From Aphrophora alni (taxonomy: Eukaryota > Arthropoda > Insecta > Hemiptera > Aphrophoridae): 64,000 bases of DNA. Made by a program: the position numbers and the translations under genes. Within the stretch, counting starts at the first letter, position 1, and the number at the start of each line of letters is the position of its first letter. Below the pieces are notes generated by a model. It was given only the letters and a program-made list of their open reading frames with translations, ran no database searches and was not told the DNA's origin. Where the stretch lies: positions 103,829,762 through 103,893,761 of the forward strand of contig OY740769.1 in assembly GCA_963513935.1 (NCBI GenBank), in the 5' to 3' direction. Below, in pieces: positions 40,301 through 55,300 of the stretch.

Positions 40301-43300
40301 TCAATATAAAAAATCTTTCAAATTTTAAATTCAAAATTTTAATAAAATCAAGAATAAATAAAATAATAAAAGGAAATAAGCGAAAAGAAATAATTAATTA
40401 AAATAAAGTCATTGTCATTATTGAAAAATTTCAAATCTATTTAAAGAAAACAGATTGGTCAAATTTAAAACTAGAATTTCAAAAAATCATAATTATTAAA
40501 ATAGAATTTACATAGTTTAGAATTTTAGTATAATAGGATAAGTATAGAATAAAGGGTGTATCAGATTGTTGATAGAAATAATGTTTAGATTTCATATGTT
40601 AGAATAAGTCAACTCAAGCAAGTTGTAATGATTTTTAAAACATTAAAGTCAAGTAGTATTCAATATCCCAATTTAGATTTTGTTTCAAAATTAATAAATC
40701 TGCTATTTGTTCAAACTTGTTCTGTGTTCTTAAAATATCATTTATTCAGTAAATTTCAAATTTTGGAAAAAGAAATCAAGTGCTGTAAAATAAAATTTAA
40801 AATTAAAGTAAAGTAAAATTTTAATTTGATGAGATAACAAGAGCTCCAAAAGACACACCTTTGAGATAGAGTCTAAGGAAACAAAAGTAAAGGTAAGATA
40901 GATATAGATAGCCTAATTCAAATTATTTTGTTACAATTTGTTAAAATAAGATTTTTTTTTTAAATATTGGTACTAATTAAATAAAATAGTGTACAGTATT
41001 TTAAGGAAATTGATAGGGAAGTTAGAGTATAGGCTACAAAGTAATAAATCCTCTACCTTACTCGCTTACTAAATTCTTACGTTTGTTCGGGGTAAAGTTA
41101 GAGCCCAGAAAGGGGCATCTCGCTAAACTAAATAAATAAAATAAAATTCTTAACGCTCCGTACCGCGTAGGTTGTACTGTACTTTCATTATAGTAACATA
41201 TTACGCAACCAATATGTAACCCATTGCGGATTCATTTAACTCTGTGTGCATAGTATCTGCCGGTACAAATTATTTTGGCCGAAATACGATACTCGCATGC
41301 TTGACGCTTCGCAATATGATGTGCATTTAACAAAAAAGAATATTTGAATTATTGTTGTCCAAATCTTATTGAAATATTAAAGTATTTTTCTTTTTAGTGT
41401 GAAGTAATATGCAATTCAAAATTCAGTATTGCTTTTTACCTCACAATAAGAAGAAATGTTATTTAATATTTTGATAAGATTTGGACAATAATGTTCCTTT
41501 TTGTTAAATGCACATATTGTTAGAATAAGTTATATTGATTTATATGCTTATATATTTATAAAAGTTGTACTGAATTTTGAATTGCCTATTACTTTGCAAT
41601 AAGAAGTAATGATAGGTTAAAATTTTGGTAAGATTTGGAGAATAATAAATATTCATTTTTGTTATATGCTCATATTGTCACAATATTTGCATTTATTTAT
41701 ACACTTATATTCCACACTGAAACAGTAATATTGTGATGTGAATGGATTACACTATTAATTTGAATGTGGGCTTATATGTGTTTTAACATTTATAATTTTA
41801 TATTTATAATACTACTTTAATATTAAAAAATAATACATAATTAAAATTACTATTTATTTCATCACTTATATATAACAGAGAGTTGGTGTAATGGGAGAAA
41901 TAGGTCAAATCGGATATGCCTATTTTAGGCACAGCATGGTTTTTCCTGGCAAGGTTCATATGGATCACTCAACATTTAAATTATAAACACTCGAACAAAT
42001 AACCCAGTCTAACCAAACATCACACTGGGGAACTGATACTTAACTAGAAAGAATAATAATTACTGAAATATCACTAAATACTAGTTTTTCAGCAGATAGG
42101 CCTATTGTGTCATACAGCGAACAACAGAAAAATTTCTACACACTGGTTTCTGGAATAATAATACAGTCTCCCAGGGAAACCTGGAATGCCACGTTGTCAC
42201 AGAAAATTAGCCAACGTTTTAATGATCAAACTTGTAAAATTAAATTGAGACTTAAGTAAATTAGCAGCCATCTTGATGGTGGTGGTGGACATGAGTCCAC
42301 AAGATTCCGACAAATTCTCCTTGATATCTGCTCGTGTCCCTCCTTCATGATACATTGGAGCAAAAATAAAGGTGACTTCATCACATCTCCTAGCTTCCAA
42401 ATTAAAGGGGATGACAAAAAATATATACAAACTAAAACTACATTAACATTTGTGGGAATATGCTAAAAGGGTTTTAAAATATTTTTATATGTCTATGTTG
42501 TGGAATTATTTATTACAAGTTAGGAGACACTGTAGAAGAAGAGGGTGTGAAGAGATGAAGGAACTGGTAGGCAGGAGTAGTGAGATGTTGGTTTAATAAT
42601 GTGACACTGATATAAATATGTCAGACATGAGTTAGAACCAGTTTGAAGCACTTTACTTCTTCAGTGCTTCAGTCCAAATAAGATATCTTATTTGCAATTA
42701 ACCCAAACATTATGGATGCAGTGAACGTCAGCTCTGGTTATACGATTTGACCAGACGTTTGAACCGCTTAAGGTTCCGGAAGGAGGGTTTGGAAAAACGT
42801 GCTAGGACTTAACCATTAAACATATTGGGACGTTAATTAACGCTTAGTCTCAACCCAACTAATTACTATGTTCACAGCCAGCTCATGATGAGATACAATT
42901 TACTAATTAAACTAACTTATTAATTATTATAATTACTTAATTTATCGGTTACAACTTACGGTTAGGGACAGGCGTGATGGGAGAATTATATTAACCCTTT
43001 TAGGTCATAATAATCCTTACTCAATTTAGTCGGTAGACCTACTAATGACTACGTAACACCCGGGGGTCGACCAGACCCCTCGATTAACGGTTTAGGCAGT
43101 CATTTAGGTTTATTACTAAAAGGTTAAGAAACAATGCATAAATCACGTCCGCTCCTTCGGCACACTAGTGAACAACTGTTTTTGGTCTTGCCTACGATGC
43201 GCACGCATCACATATCTTATACGGTGATCTTAATACGGTGATCGCCAATTCCCGTGGAATCACCACATGGAAAAGAAATAATTCTATTTTTGTTTTGTTT

Positions 43301-46300
43301 TATTACTTCCAAAACATTAAATGTATTATAATAATAAATACTTTGTGCATAACCCAGTGGCGGTTGGTGCTTGAAAAACTTGGTGGTTGCAAGTGTTTAT
43401 GACAGACCTCTAACATAATATGCAAAAGTTCATTTTGGATGGTTTAGATGTCCCCTTGAACACTGTAGCACTGTCTAGATTTTTCTTTAGAACTGCATCT
43501 AAATCAGCACTAAAATTAATTAACGCTTTAGACACACCAGGATTACTTGACTCATTCTTCTCATCATGACCTCTTAATGCCAATCCATGCACCACAAAAT
43601 CGAACACAATTTATAATAATACTTAATACATATCTATTTTGTTTTACCCGTTCATTAGGTGCTGCAATGTTCATTATGTTCATCACATACTGTGATATGC
43701 ACTTTTTGAATTTTTGAATATGAGATGGAAAGTCGCGGTAAAATGAATGTGTAATGTCATTGGTTTAAAATGAAAATGGAAAAGCTAATGATGTTAAGCG
43801 AAAATAGGCTTTATTGCTGTTTCTAGAATGACGAGATAGATCAAAATAAATTCCCAAAAAATGTATTTATATTGATAGTAATATTTAGTTTTAAGATAAG
43901 TTTAGTCTTTGAGTGAAATCTTATGTAAGTGAAGTGAAAATACTTGTTGTCATGTGATTATGGTTTTGAGGCTATAATCACGTGATTAAGAGGTGATATC
44001 CGGAACTTGAAAGCATTCTTAGAAGCAGTTGGAAGGGAGCGTCTAAAATAGACACACGTATTTTTGATTAGTGAAAGAAATAATAATTGAAGGTCAATGG
44101 AATTAGTACAGAAGTGATTTTTATAGAATAAACAATGTAAATTACTACTAGTTTAAAGTCAGTTAATCTTAGAGTCAGTTGGAAGGGAGCGTCTGAAGTA
44201 GACACATGTATTTTTGATTAGTGAAAGAGTTAATTTGTAGACAATGGAATTTGTACTGAAGTGATTATTTATATAATAAACACTGTAAAATATTAGTAGT
44301 TTGAAGTCAGTTAATATTAGAATCATTTACTGGACAATGTCGGAGATGGACAGACGTATTTTTCGTTTGTGAAATAGTTAGTCTTTGAGAGTAAACGCTA
44401 AGCACAAAGTATGATTTAAGCTTTATCAGAAATATGGACGATTAAAACGGTATTTGTAATCTGAGAGACTCTGAGTATTAAAACATAGACTCTGTATTAT
44501 TAGTAGAGACGAAATGTGCGATAATAATGAATCGTAAATTTAAACCTGAGACGATCAACATAGATACAATGTGGAAAATGGTGAATTTCATCCATCAGGA
44601 AGAAAGCTTCACATTACAAGCGAAGTCTACCTTGGGAAATACTGCAATGTGGTAACACAAATAACAGACAATATTATTTTGTTTTCTTTGTATAAAATTA
44701 TTAATGATAAAACTTTTAAATTGTGATTGAGATATGTTAGAATTTTGTTAAATAAGTAGATTTAGATGTTATAAGTATTTTAAGAATATCTAACTAAAAG
44801 TTCTAATAAAAAATTTCCTAACTTAATAACAAATTATAATTTCAAAATATGAGACAAAGTTACTCATATAAAAGCTGATTAAACAAAGTTGCAACTATTT
44901 GAAGTAGAGTCATTCATAAGAAATTTTGACTCTTCAAGACCAAACAATTTTAGATTTCAATATGATATAATTGCAAATAATAAACTAATGTATGTGTATT
45001 AATAATATATATTTGAATAAATAATATGTTCAATTTCAGAAACACAAAAAGGACTTCTTATTTACCATGTAACCACTTGGAAGTACACTTTTAAAAGAAA
45101 ACACGACCCTGAGAATTTTCTAATTAATAATAATCAAACTCTTGACTTTTCAAAATTGGTAAGCTAACACTTCCTGGCGCCCATAATGCTGAGCAAATTA
45201 TTCTTTTCTTTTTAAAAATAAATTAAATTTAAACTCTCATATTTAATTATATTTACAATACGCAGTATTTAATTGTTCTGCTGTTTAATTGTTGTTGTCT
45301 CGAAAAAGGCTAATTGTAAGCTATTTATTATGTTGTTAGCTGATGCTTCATGTTTTTTAATTCTATCAGCAATATGATTTAGATCTTCAAATCCTGTCTT
45401 AACCCATGTGTCTTCTCAACCAAACAATAAACAGGAGAAACAAAACAACACCAATTTTAATTTACAGCCACACAACCAACTGCACTTTTTGTATAAATCC
45501 GAATTAAATTTTCTGTAAAAGACCTTTTTCCAATTTGGACAATTTGGGTAAAACCAGGAAGGTTAAATTTAAGCCTACCCAATTGTTTAATTTCACATTT
45601 TTCTTCACTTGACAGGAAACTGAAAGGTTTTTGTAATAAATTTTCAACAGAATACATTGTCCTAACAAAACTGTCCTTAACTAATAGTTTAACCACATCT
45701 TAATCTTAAAACTAACAGTACTTGGTACAATAATCAAACCACTCAAAAAATGCAGATAACTTCATATAAGAACAAATAAGATTATTGAGTTTTATTTATT
45801 ATGGAACAAACAAGGTGAGAATTATTCCAACACCATCTAAAACAAATACCTAATACTAAAAATGTCCCTGATATTTTTGTTATCGAATGAACAATAGAGG
45901 TTGAAAGTTATCGAACCACTCAAAAACACACGTAACCTCGAAAACAAATACAAACAGACGATTCGAGTTAACATAACACAAATGCTGGTTCATGGGTTAT
46001 TGGTAAAAAACAAAAATATTGGCCATGGGGCTGTTTTAAAAAATTGTAATTTTTCAAAAGATGTTTATATTTTGCGTAAATACTTTAGGAACAAACTAAA
46101 AGCTTTCACCTTTGTTGAGTTTTATTTATGTCCAGCATAACCATTTAAAAATGTCAACATATTTATGGAACACTGTCTAGTGATGAAGCATGACCAAAAG
46201 AATTGGCGACGACCTGTGTTTTTTTAATAATGTTTAAAGTGTCATAAATACTAATTAAAAGTGAAACTCCATCCAAAAGGTTTTGAATACTAATGACAGT

Positions 46301-49300
46301 GACAAAAGTTTTGGAGTAGTACAAGACACTTATAATCACGAAGAGCTGTTATCAGCTTAGACGTGATGGTACACTAGTAGGGTGGGAAAGTGAGTGAAGT
46401 TATTAAACATTATGATTAGAGCTTTATAATACAGCAAGTTATCCTTGAATATATCAGAAGTGGGCCATTAGATAGCCTCTAATTTTTGTTCTTCAAAGCA
46501 AAACATGGTTATGGGCAATCTATTTAGTGTATGTAAAATCGCTCAAACCAATGTGTTAAGTCGGAGGTAAGAGAATATACATTATAGTTCACAACTAAAT
46601 TGAGAAAAACTAAAATCAACCTTAATCAATGATGATTGGGAGTGATAATAACAAATTGTTTCTCTTTGCTTCAGGTCTGGTTTTATGTATAGGAGAGAAT
46701 TAGTGCAATCTTTGTACAAAGTATATTTAAAACAATGATGAAAGTACAAAAAATAATATATTTTTCTTTAATGTCTTTACATTATGCTCATTAGACAAAT
46801 GTAAAAAGGGAAATAGCATAACCCAGAAAAACTCACATGTGCAGTCTTTGAATATTATAAGGTGACTATGAAATAAAATGATAAAATATGAATGAAAAAA
46901 CAATAACATACTTACAGCCAAGTTGTGTTTCAATGCCAATGCTCGTAGATGACAAAGTACCCTACACAATAGCTTTGTCCTCAATAGTGTGTCTGAGAGT
47001 GCAAGGAATGGAAATGTCAAACTGTCTACAACCACCAATTTCACCTATAACCACATTTGTAAAATGGTTATAAACTGCAAAATCCATACAAGTTAATTCA
47101 TTTATCACAAAGTTTTGAAGATTTTATGTAGCCTATATGTATAATGTTTTGAAAAATGCTTTTTCTTGATCAAATGGAATGTCATATGATCCATCAGTGA
47201 AACAGCAAATGTTCAATGTAAAATCTTCCAGGGATTTATAGTTATGTATCACCATTTAATACTATTGCATGATTACCTTGTTTTTTATTTCAGGACTTTA
47301 AAAAAAATCAAATCTGAAAAGAAAAATGATTGACAATCAAACATTTATATATTTCAAATTTAAAGTAGTCTCTATATCTAAAGCAACATAACTGATTGTT
47401 GTGGTATTTTTACAAATCTCTTCTGTTAGTGGTCTGGTTTTGTAATATACAAATCTTGTTTTTTTAAAAATTGCACACCAAAAATTTATTTTGAAAATGT
47501 GTGAGTTTTTGTTAATCACATGTTGATTTTTATTGCCTACTTAAGTCACCTTCACAGCTCGGATGGCTAAAGTGATTTTCATAGAATTTTCAAACTTTTC
47601 TTCCTTACATAGTACCTTCCAATGAATTCCTGGACACTACAACTTACAAAAAAACGAAAAAGATGATGAAATTGCAAAAGTCGTTCTCGTGTTCTTCCTA
47701 AAGTCTCCTAAAATGAATTCTTTAAAAACCAGTTATAGAAAAGCAAAACAAGTTTTCAGAAGGCTGTGGAAAAACAACCCTACTGGAGGAAAACTTTTCA
47801 AACTTTTGAAGGAACAAAATGACCTGAAAATTTATAGAACACAAAGTTTTACAGAATTGCCCATATACAGTACAACTTCGTTAAATCAGCCCCCTTTAAG
47901 TCGGATCTCCGGGTAACCTGAACCGGTTTGCAATAAACATAAATTAATATAAAATATGCATTTTGGTAGCGCTATTGCTTTATACGAGTGCATAATCGTA
48001 GCGTATTGGTCTTGTTTCCGCTGAGTTCACGCAGCCAAGTTTGTTTGCCGTGACTGTACATCTGATGCCTAACTGTAGTGCTGCATGCCTGCGTGGTGAG
48101 TCATTGTCACTTAGGTGATTGGTGCGTTTTGCCGTGTTTTGAGCAACAGAGCGAGACTACACCGGTCGAGCTTCTCATGTTGAAACGGATGCACGACCGT
48201 GAGACATAAGATGGACAACATCCTAAATCCACTTTTTAAATTTTATATTGACTTTCGTAACCCATTACATTTTCTCTATACTAAGTTTATAGGTCATGTA
48301 ATTTCACAAATTTGAGTAAAGCTGGTGTTTTTATTTTTTTTATTTAATTTTTTTTTAAATTAGGATTTTTGGCTCAGAATAGTGTAATGAGTTATTGGTG
48401 CAGCAAAGATTTGGTTTACATCATTAGTAAAATGTCTAATGGTTGCTACAAAGTTATATACAGTAATACAGGTTATACATTTCTCTATTTTTCCTTGGTT
48501 ATTTTTTGATCAAACAATAGATCAAACAATTCAATTTTCATATTTAATACTTTACTTAACAAATTTTAGTTATAGAGCTATGACATTTTGAAAGAAATAC
48601 AATATACATTTGCATAAATAATTTAAAATTATGTACATTTGCATCTAAATTATGTGAATCATATTATAGTAAACACACATCAGATGACATATAACATATA
48701 CTACTAATACCATACTACTTATAATACTAATGGTACTATTTTAAAAATAGACGATTTCATTTATGAAACAGAATTTTCTGCACTTATAAACAAATAAGTT
48801 ATTTAACTAACTTATAATATTAGTAGTTCTAACAGAGTTATTTATATTTAAGAATTTAACTCAATATTAGAAACTCAACTCTGGTTATAAAATATCTACC
48901 TTTCTATTTACATCTAAAAGTGTTTGTAGAGAATAAACAGCAGCTAACAGTTGAATATAATCTTGAGCATGTAAATAATTTATTTTATCCAACGAGTGAG
49001 ATGCTATAGCTTCAACATTTTGATTATGATCTTGAGCAACTTTTAAACAGTGGTCTTTGCAACCTCTTGCAATCTCTATAAAATCAAAACAAAATTGTTA
49101 TAAGTGACCTGCAACAATTTTAAATAACTTTGAATGTGTGTTTAACAACAATTAAAATGTATTTACTTACCCATTAGTCTGTTTATGGAGAATCCAGAAT
49201 CAGTGTCTATGAAGACAGCTTCCCCTTGCAAACCACCCAAACAGCTGTGGATTTGTGCACTCACGCATAGTTGTAAGCTGAAACATACAAAATTATATTT

Positions 49301-52300
49301 TTCAGTAACAAAATTTTCGATTACTATAATAAAAATGCAACATTTGTCTGTCTGTCTATCTGTTTGTAAGTGTATAACTCAAGAACCATTGTTCAGATTT
49401 TTATACAATTTTATTCATGTAGATACCTACACAAAATAAAACTGTGTAAAATCTGATCAGATAAATATCTGGCCAGGTTTTGGTCTTTGTTTGATTCAAA
49501 TCAATTCTTTAGTTCCCAAAAGATATATAACAATATTTGTTCTGTTAATGGTAATACAAAAATCACATTTTCGTAAAATATCCAATCACAAATATATTTT
49601 GTCAGTAATGGAGTTTGTAAATGATTTAAACGTTAATTGGAACTGAAACAAATTTTTTAATTGGTGCAGTAGTTACCACGTTTTAACAATTTTTGATAGT
49701 AATTAAAAGAAAATTCATGATCTCCAGTTTAATTTTGACATTGCAAGCGACAACTTATATTTTATCAATATCAAGTTGGTACTTATTGTAATGGTTTACT
49801 TTGTAATTTTAAAACATTTAATTATATAAATTTGTTTAATAAAAACTATTTGTAATATTTATATTTACAGAAGTGGGAATATAATTTATAGTACTACCCC
49901 ATCCATGTCTCTTCCATAAACCAGATTCTTCCCCTCTCATGCAATTAGAGTCAATAATTTACTTGAAAGATTTTAGTATATTAGAGTCAATAATTAATAG
50001 GAAAGATTTATGAGTATTAGAGTCAATAATTTACAAGAAAGATATTATGTGTATTAGAGTCAACAATTTGCTAGAGAGAGACTTGGAATTAGAATTGTTA
50101 ATATCTTCATTAAAAACCCAGATTGTCAATACAAGCACTTTAGGACTAAACCATTGCTTGCCTATATTATTAAGAACAATTTATTAGAACCTGACTCCAG
50201 GAACTGTAACTTTTATTCCTAACAGTAGGAAAGTTTTGAACTTTCAAAGTAGGGAAATTGTCAGTAACGTATACAAATTTATGAATGAAGAGGCTGACCA
50301 GAATGAAGTCTACTGATCAAAGCTAGAGAACAGGTTGGAGGAGCTACCAGAGTTTCTGAGCAAATAATTACTAAAATAAATCAACCATTGTGTGAAATAA
50401 AAAACTGTGATGAGAGTAAAAGGTTGTTTGTGTCACTTAGCAAAAAGTTAAATCAAAACCTGTAACAGAAATAGAAGATTTAGACCAAGATGTTAGTTCA
50501 TGGATTTATTACAGAAAAGAAACAACTTCCAACAGCAAAACTCATTACAGAAGAGCTTCAAACAAGAATTGCATTCACTGGAAGTGAGAAAAGTGTATGC
50601 CTAATATTAAAAGTACTTGGCTTCAGATGGAAAAAATTAGGAACAATAGAAAATTACTTATAGAAAAGCTCAACATAAGAGAACAAAGAATTACTACAGA
50701 CAATTAAACAATACAAAGAGGAAGTCCGCCCTATAATTTATCAGGATGAAACTTAGGTTTGGTCTTTGTATGTCAGTGCGAAAACATGGTCGGACAACTC
50801 TAACCAAGGAATCCATTCAACAGTTTTGAAAGCATATCATAATTCATGATGGCGGAGAAAAGGGTTTTATTCCTAGAATTTTCACTGTGTGGAAGGGCTT
50901 TTCATCATCAAGCGATTACCACAAAAATATGGATAAAACAAACTATATGAAGTGGATAAATGAGATATTATTACAAAAGCTTGAACCTTAAACAATGGTT
51001 GTAATAGACAATGCTCCTTATCACAAAATTCAAGTGGAAAAAAACGCTGAACTCAAACAGTAAAACTGAGTACAAGAAGTTATGGAATTCCGTACTCAGA
51101 TTGTATGTTAAATCCTCAGTTATACAAATTAATACAACTCATAAGAGGCAGTTCAGAAGGTATGAAATGAATGACTTCCTTGAAAAAGAAGGACATGGAA
51201 AAACAATAACAAAAGTTTGCTATATTATCACCTGGACCTAAGTCCCACAGAACTTATATGGCCAGATTTAAAGCGATTTGTTGCTAGGCATAATATAACA
51301 TTTAATTAAAATGAAAACATAAAGGCTGTGTGAGAAGAAATTAAGTGCAATGGGGCCAGAAGAGAAGGCACCTAAAGTGAAAGATGTTCGAAAAGTCGAG
51401 GAACAATCCAGAGGAAAAATCACTGGAACCTAACATCGATAATTTCATCTGGTCATTTACTATCGACAGTTCTGATAATGATGGCTATGATGAAGAATAT
51501 GACATGGAAAAGATTTCAGCATTATGAAGTTTTTCAACTTCGATCAGGTAGGTTTTAACATTTATTTCATTACTTGTTCTTTAATATTGTTGTTGTTGTT
51601 TCCAATGGCTCATCCTGGCTCACGCCATTCTTGATCGAGCTTCCCAGTAATGTCCAGGCAGGTCTCTTCCAGGCAGGAAATGTATATATAAAACTGATGT
51701 AATGTGTGATTTCTATTCAAATTTCTTATGGTAGTTTGTAAGTTTATATTTGTATTTAATTTGGAAGCCATTATTGTAACTTCACGCTAAGACTGATGTA
51801 GTGTGTAAGATTCGGAGGAGTGCGGTTGGTTGCCGGGTTTTTCTTTCATTCCGAGTATTTTAAGTTGTTATGTTTAAGTGCTTTTCTTTTTTTATATACA
51901 TCCCAAACAGGTTTTAACCTAGGGATGTTATTATTGTTTCCCTTATATGTAAGGTTGTATATATACTTGTATGTATAAAGATAAGGAGCAATAAATATCA
52001 TTTCATTTTCACATTGATGGATTGTATAGTGGTGCACTTGGATGAGTCATTATTTGCAATTGCTTTGTATTGCTGATTTTGAATCTGACAGGATTACAGA
52101 ATCCTGTCTCAGCCACGGTCTCATCATCAATTGTCTTAATGCCTCATTTATCGCAAACAGTTCCGTCTCAAATACTGTGGCATTCGAGTTCAAAGCAAAG
52201 TAATGGGAGAAGAATTCACTGTGAACACCCGCTCCTGTCTCTTCATTAATTCTTGATCCATCTGTGTAGATCCTGGTCCATTTATCTTCAGGGTACAATG

Positions 52301-55300
52301 TGTTTACTGTTTGTAATGTTATTTGGTTGACCAGAGAAGGGAGATCCCTGGCCTTATTGATGGGTTCCATAAGCTCCAGGCTTGTTTCAAACTGTATATA
52401 AGTCCAGTGGGTTCATTGGCATTGTTGGAGGTTCTAGTTTTTCACAGTTGTTTGCTTCCTCCAAGGCTATGTGTTTGAAGCTTTTCTGGGTCTAGCTGAA
52501 TTCTGGCCCTAGATCTGCTGAATGACACATATAGAATATACATAAAACCCAATATTATGTATGGTGGAGAAGCCCTCGCAACAGCACACTCAAATGTGAT
52601 TGAAAGGATTGAGAGAACCCAGAACAATTGCCTCAGACTGGTGACTGGAGCAGTTAAAACAACTCCAATAGCTGCAATGTATGCATATACAAACACCACG
52701 CCTATAGGGCCAGATTACAGAAGCAAGGCTCAAACACTGTATGAAAAACTTGTTCTTTAATATAGACTTTACTATATTTTGTATTTATTTAAACGAATAC
52801 TATGAAATTTGTTTTAGTGTAATAAAGAGTTATTAAAGTGCCTACTGGTAACTTTTGAAGCAATTTAAATAACTTTAGTTGTGTTCCAAAAAATTCTTTT
52901 AAATTTGTGTTATATTTTTTAAATTATATAGTAATCATTTAAAAATGTACTATATTTGTATTTATTCCATTGGACACTCTGAAAAATTTCTTTTAGTATA
53001 ATAAAAATTTATTAATGTACCTACCGGTTATTGAGTATATTAAGAGCAATATGTGAATAATGTGGTGGATCACCATCATGTTGGCAAAATGTTTTATCAC
53101 ATGCTAATTGAAGTTCTGGAAAGACAGAAATTAAAAAAAGACGGAGCCAATTACTCCAAAGCTTGGTAGGTTTCTTTAAACTAAAAATCCTATTTAAGTT
53201 AACTTTCAATTACTACTGTAAGTTGGTGTTAGTGATATTCCAGTAGGTAAATTGTACCTAATTATTCACATGTCCAGAAAGAAGGAATGTTGTTTCATCA
53301 AACCAAAGTACCTACTTTTGGAGAAAAAAAATTGTACTCAGAAAACTAAAACAAATAAATGTGTGATATTTATTATCACACATTTGTAAGCACCTGTCAA
53401 AGTCATCTTCAAATAATTAAACCATGAACCAAGTGAGAGATGATAGCTTTAAACTTACATGATCACATAATATAATGAATTAAACTCTTTAGAATTTATA
53501 CTGTACATATAATGTGATTGATTTAAACGGGAGTGACAAGTATCAGTAATTGTTCTGTGTTTATCTGGCTCCTGCTAATGGTGGATTTTAAATGGTTAAA
53601 ATTGATTGTTAGCACTTAATCTTTTTGTTTGCTTTTTTTTTTTTAGCAAAAACTACATTTTAATTTTTATTGCAGGATCAGAAATGAAATGAAACTGGTT
53701 TTAACTTTGAATTGTTGATAAAGTTAGCATATCAGATTATTGTGAACACAGTTTTAAGTAAGACCCTCAATTATAAGCTCTACTTTGAACTCTTGGAGAG
53801 CTGTTTGCTTTGCTCTTAGTCTTAGAGTTAATTTAAGTCCGTTTTCTTATTTAATCAGATATTGTTTTGTAAACATTGATACGGAAAATAAGATGTCTGG
53901 TTTGCTTTTTAGTATCATTATACTAACAAATATTTTTATAATTTGGTTGTTTTGTTTCCTTTTACATATATTTTTACAGATAATACAATGCTAGTGAACA
54001 CATCTATCAAATAACTGAAGCTTTTGCTCTCGGTTTGTCCACTCTTTTTAATGAAATTGGGATTTTTGTAATTCTGACATTTTTAAATGAATTTCTGGAC
54101 TTGCAACTAGTATTTTGCTGATTTTGGAAGATACAATGGTAGAAAATTATATTTTGAAGAAAAAAACGGTTAAGAAGAAATTCTTAATTTGGAGCATCAA
54201 TTGTTGTGTCACAATGTATTGAGGAGAAAGTTAAGATTTTTGAGTTAAAAATCTTAAAAAACAATAGGGACTTGGGAAAATTAAAAAAGATCAGAAATTT
54301 AACTAAAAATACATCAGCTAAATTAAACAAAGTACAAAAACTGTATTCAGACTTGGAAATGAAATATTACGAGAATTTGAACCAACTGCTAAATTGCTGG
54401 AGGATGATGGTGCTAAGTTTGTAAGTTCCAAATACAAAGACAATTATAATCAATCAACACCAAACTACAGTGACCAGAACTGGCACAGAAAAAAAATTGA
54501 CTTAGACAAAGAGATTGTTAAAAAGAAGAAAAGTTTGTGCCATATCCAAAGGGTATGCAAGAATTACGCCCATAGCTTTGAAAACAAAGTTTTAATTAAA
54601 TCAATTTCATACAGATATGATGGCTAATGAAGTGTTAAGAAACATTATCATCTCTTCAGATAACAGAAATATATTTTGGAGAGAAGTAAATTGAGAATTA
54701 AATAGGTCATTATTATGAAACATAAGTTTCATTTAAATCAAAAAAGTACAAAGTAATTTCTGAAGTCAGCTGATTTTATGAGATCACTGAACATATCCAT
54801 TGGGAAAATGGATTTATCAAGTAAATCTTTTCTGACAATTGATGAAACATGGACACAGTATGATTTTTCGAAATTAAGAAGATTTAAATCTGATGAGATA
54901 TTAATCCAATCATTATTTTTTATTGATGATATGATATATTGAAAATAAAAAGTGATTTTAAAAAAACTTCAAGTGATAACATTCCTGATTTTATTTATAG
55001 AGAAATGGTAAATTTATTATTAATTCTTTGGTTCTTCAATTAACTATTCTTTTATTTGTGAATTTTTCCTAACAAGTCTTAAATGTGTTAAAGTTATTCC
55101 TTTGTATAAAAAAGGAGATACAGGTAATATGGACAACTACCATCCTGTGTTTTTTTTGTCAATTTTTCCAAAATTATTTGAGGATAAATAAAAAAAAAAG
55201 AAAGTATTTTAAGAAATTTAATCTTCTTAGTTTAACACAAATTGGGCTTAGAAAGTGAAAATCTACAATAACAGTCACCCATGATTTTGTGTGCAATGTG

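Noticed and set aside
42197..42430. Two overlapping minus-strand frames
   Set aside because: No motif, no splice context and mutually overlapping; probably chance frames.
49944..50088. Regular 36-bp repeats resembling a CRISPR array
   Set aside because: The units are head-to-tail copies without unique spacers, in a eukaryotic intron.
51846..52037. 63-codon minus-strand frame as a gene
   Set aside because: It lies inside the non-LTR insert, between its RNase H region and its tail.
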